DNA of 14,659 nt, from NCBI GenBank assembly GCA_030605805.1, contig JAUWHQ010000154.1, forward strand, positions 1-14,659, written 5' to 3'. The notes under the pieces are model-generated. The model was not told the origin of the DNA. It was given only the letters and a program-made list of their open reading frames with translations, and did no database searches. The stretch is from Methanosarcinales archaeon. GTDB lineage: Archaea > Halobacteriota > Methanosarcinia > Methanosarcinales > Methanogasteraceae. Made by a program: the position numbers and the translations under genes. Below, one piece after another: positions 13,848-14,659 of the stretch (the stretch's first letter is position 1; each line of letters starts with the position of its first letter).

Positions 13848-14659
13848 GCTGGTCGTGAATACACAAACACACCGTGCTCTGCTACATCGAAGTCTATGCC
13901 GCAGAATTCGTCGATGTATTCCTGATGTATCGCCTGTGCATCCATGTTCTCGAAGAGATCCGGATGGAACCACTCTGCATAGTAAGCGAGACCGACCACA
14001 TCAGCCAATCCACCGGAGACCTCGCCCTGCATTATGTGGATGCGATTGTTCTTCACCGCTGGAATCTCTCCAAAGCCCGGAAGTCCTATTATCTCGTCAT
14101 AATACGCTTCCAGATCGCTATCGTCATCCGTTTCATAACCGCCGCCACGTGAATTATATCCGGATGCCTGACCGATGACCACTGTAGGCTCCTGATCTAA
14201 AATCCACTCCAGTTCCGCATACGGATATCCTGGCGCAAGACCCGGTGGCAGGTCGGCAGCTATGTTGATCCCGCCTGCCTGCACACACATCTGGTGAAGC
14301 CCGGTGCCGCTGGCAGCAGTCATGCGGTTGGATGAACCTCCCTGGCTCCCGTAATCGATGAAGACCATCGGTTTATCGTCATCCGAGATCCCTGATACCA
14401 CGTCTTCTACCTCATCAACGTATTCGTCACGCCATTCAATGTACTCTATGGCATTCTCCACCTCACCGAGCAGATACCCGAGTTTTATCACATCTTCTAC
14501 CACCGTTTCTGGTTTGTAGAAGTTTAAACGGACCACGGTTACTGCTGGCTCAAGCTTATCTTCAAGACCTGTGTGACCAGGGTTGTATATCCCAGGAGCA
14601 TACGCTATGAGTATATCAGGGTCCATTTCCAGTATCTTTTCAAGATCAGGACCAGATCC
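13838..14659 (-). CDS. BtuF-type substrate-binding protein (receptor 3, N-terminus outside window)
   Basis: The frame is open to the right edge (visible part begins GSGPDLEKILEMDPDILIAY), giving 273 C-terminal residues. It has the binding-domain pattern of the BtuF/FepB family: LEMDPDILIAYAPG, the linker helix VVEDVIKLGYLLGEVENAIE, VQAGGINIAADLP, and LEWILDQEPTVVIGQ. The end AYYAEWFHPDLFENMDAQAI parallels FARMAHPDKFEDIDPVAI in receptor 1 and MAKLLHPDEFEDLDLEKE in receptor 2, so the three are paralogs. Whether it also starts with a dockerin module cannot be seen. Only two cysteines are present. It lies directly upstream of cobN and may be partly cotranscribed with it across the hairpin at 13828-13847. 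The ligand is unknown. Confidence 0.88.
   Translation of the reverse strand, partial: GSGPDLEKILEMDPDILIAYAPGIYNPGHTGLEDKLEPAVTVVRLNFYKPETVVEDVIKLGYLLGEVENAIEYIEWRDEYVDEVEDVVSGISDDDKPMVFIDYGSQGGSSNRMTAASGTGLHQMCVQAGGINIAADLPPGLAPGYPYAELEWILDQEPTVVIGQASGYNSRGGGYETDDDSDLEAYYDEIIGLPGFGEIPAVKNNRIHIMQGEVSGGLADVVGLAYYAEWFHPDLFENMDAQAIHQEYIDEFCGIDFDVAEHGVFVYSRPAES

Overview
The window looks like a piece of an archaeal chromosome, most likely a methanogen-like or ANME-type member of the Methanosarcinota. The signs are AT-rich BRE/TATA promoters, poly-T termination, dockerin-like modules fused to cobalamin/iron-type binding proteins, a CobN-type chelatase, a CooC-type nickel ATPase, and a BioB/HmdB-like radical SAM protein. 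This placement is inference from gene content; no rRNA or other marker is present. Every gene I can support is on the minus strand, so transcription runs from right to left.

Layout in transcription order. (1) 14659-13838: the C-terminal part of a BtuF/FepB-type binding protein, ending in a hairpin plus U-tract. (2) 13797-9991: a full-length CobN/BchH-type large chelatase subunit. (3) 9835-8534: a secreted dockerin-BtuF fusion with 12 cysteines, with its own promoter and a terminal hairpin. (4) 8445-6058: an overlapping three-gene unit of a SAM methyltransferase, a CooC-like ATPase and an SPFH/stomatin-like membrane protein. (5) 5976-5906: a purine-rich inverted repeat resembling a dispersed repeat. 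(6) 5882-2284: four tightly coupled ABC genes, a BtuC-type permease and BtuD-type ATPase followed by an ABC-2 exporter ATPase and permease. (7) 2135-1905: a small His/Tyr-rich protein with its own promoter and poly-T terminator. (8) 1558-335: a second secreted dockerin-BtuF fusion with its own promoter. (9) 320 to beyond the left edge: a radical SAM protein with a CX5CX2C cluster motif.

Taken together this reads as a metal, corrinoid or metallophore acquisition and processing island. Three surface receptors could feed one BtuCD importer. The chelatase, nickel-type ATPase, methyltransferase and radical SAM enzyme could modify or metallate a cofactor. The exporter could release something. The substrate cannot be read from the sequence.

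The strongest new signal is regulatory. Three promoters, in front of both dockerin-BtuF genes and the small protein, share an identical 14-base BRE/TATA core. Each also has a conserved upstream YTAC and, 23-24 bases downstream, a similar 20-base leader block. This suggests one shared regulon. Other points of note are the near-identical N-terminal modules of two receptors whose binding domains are unlike, the cysteine cluster in one receptor, and the unusual radical SAM motif.
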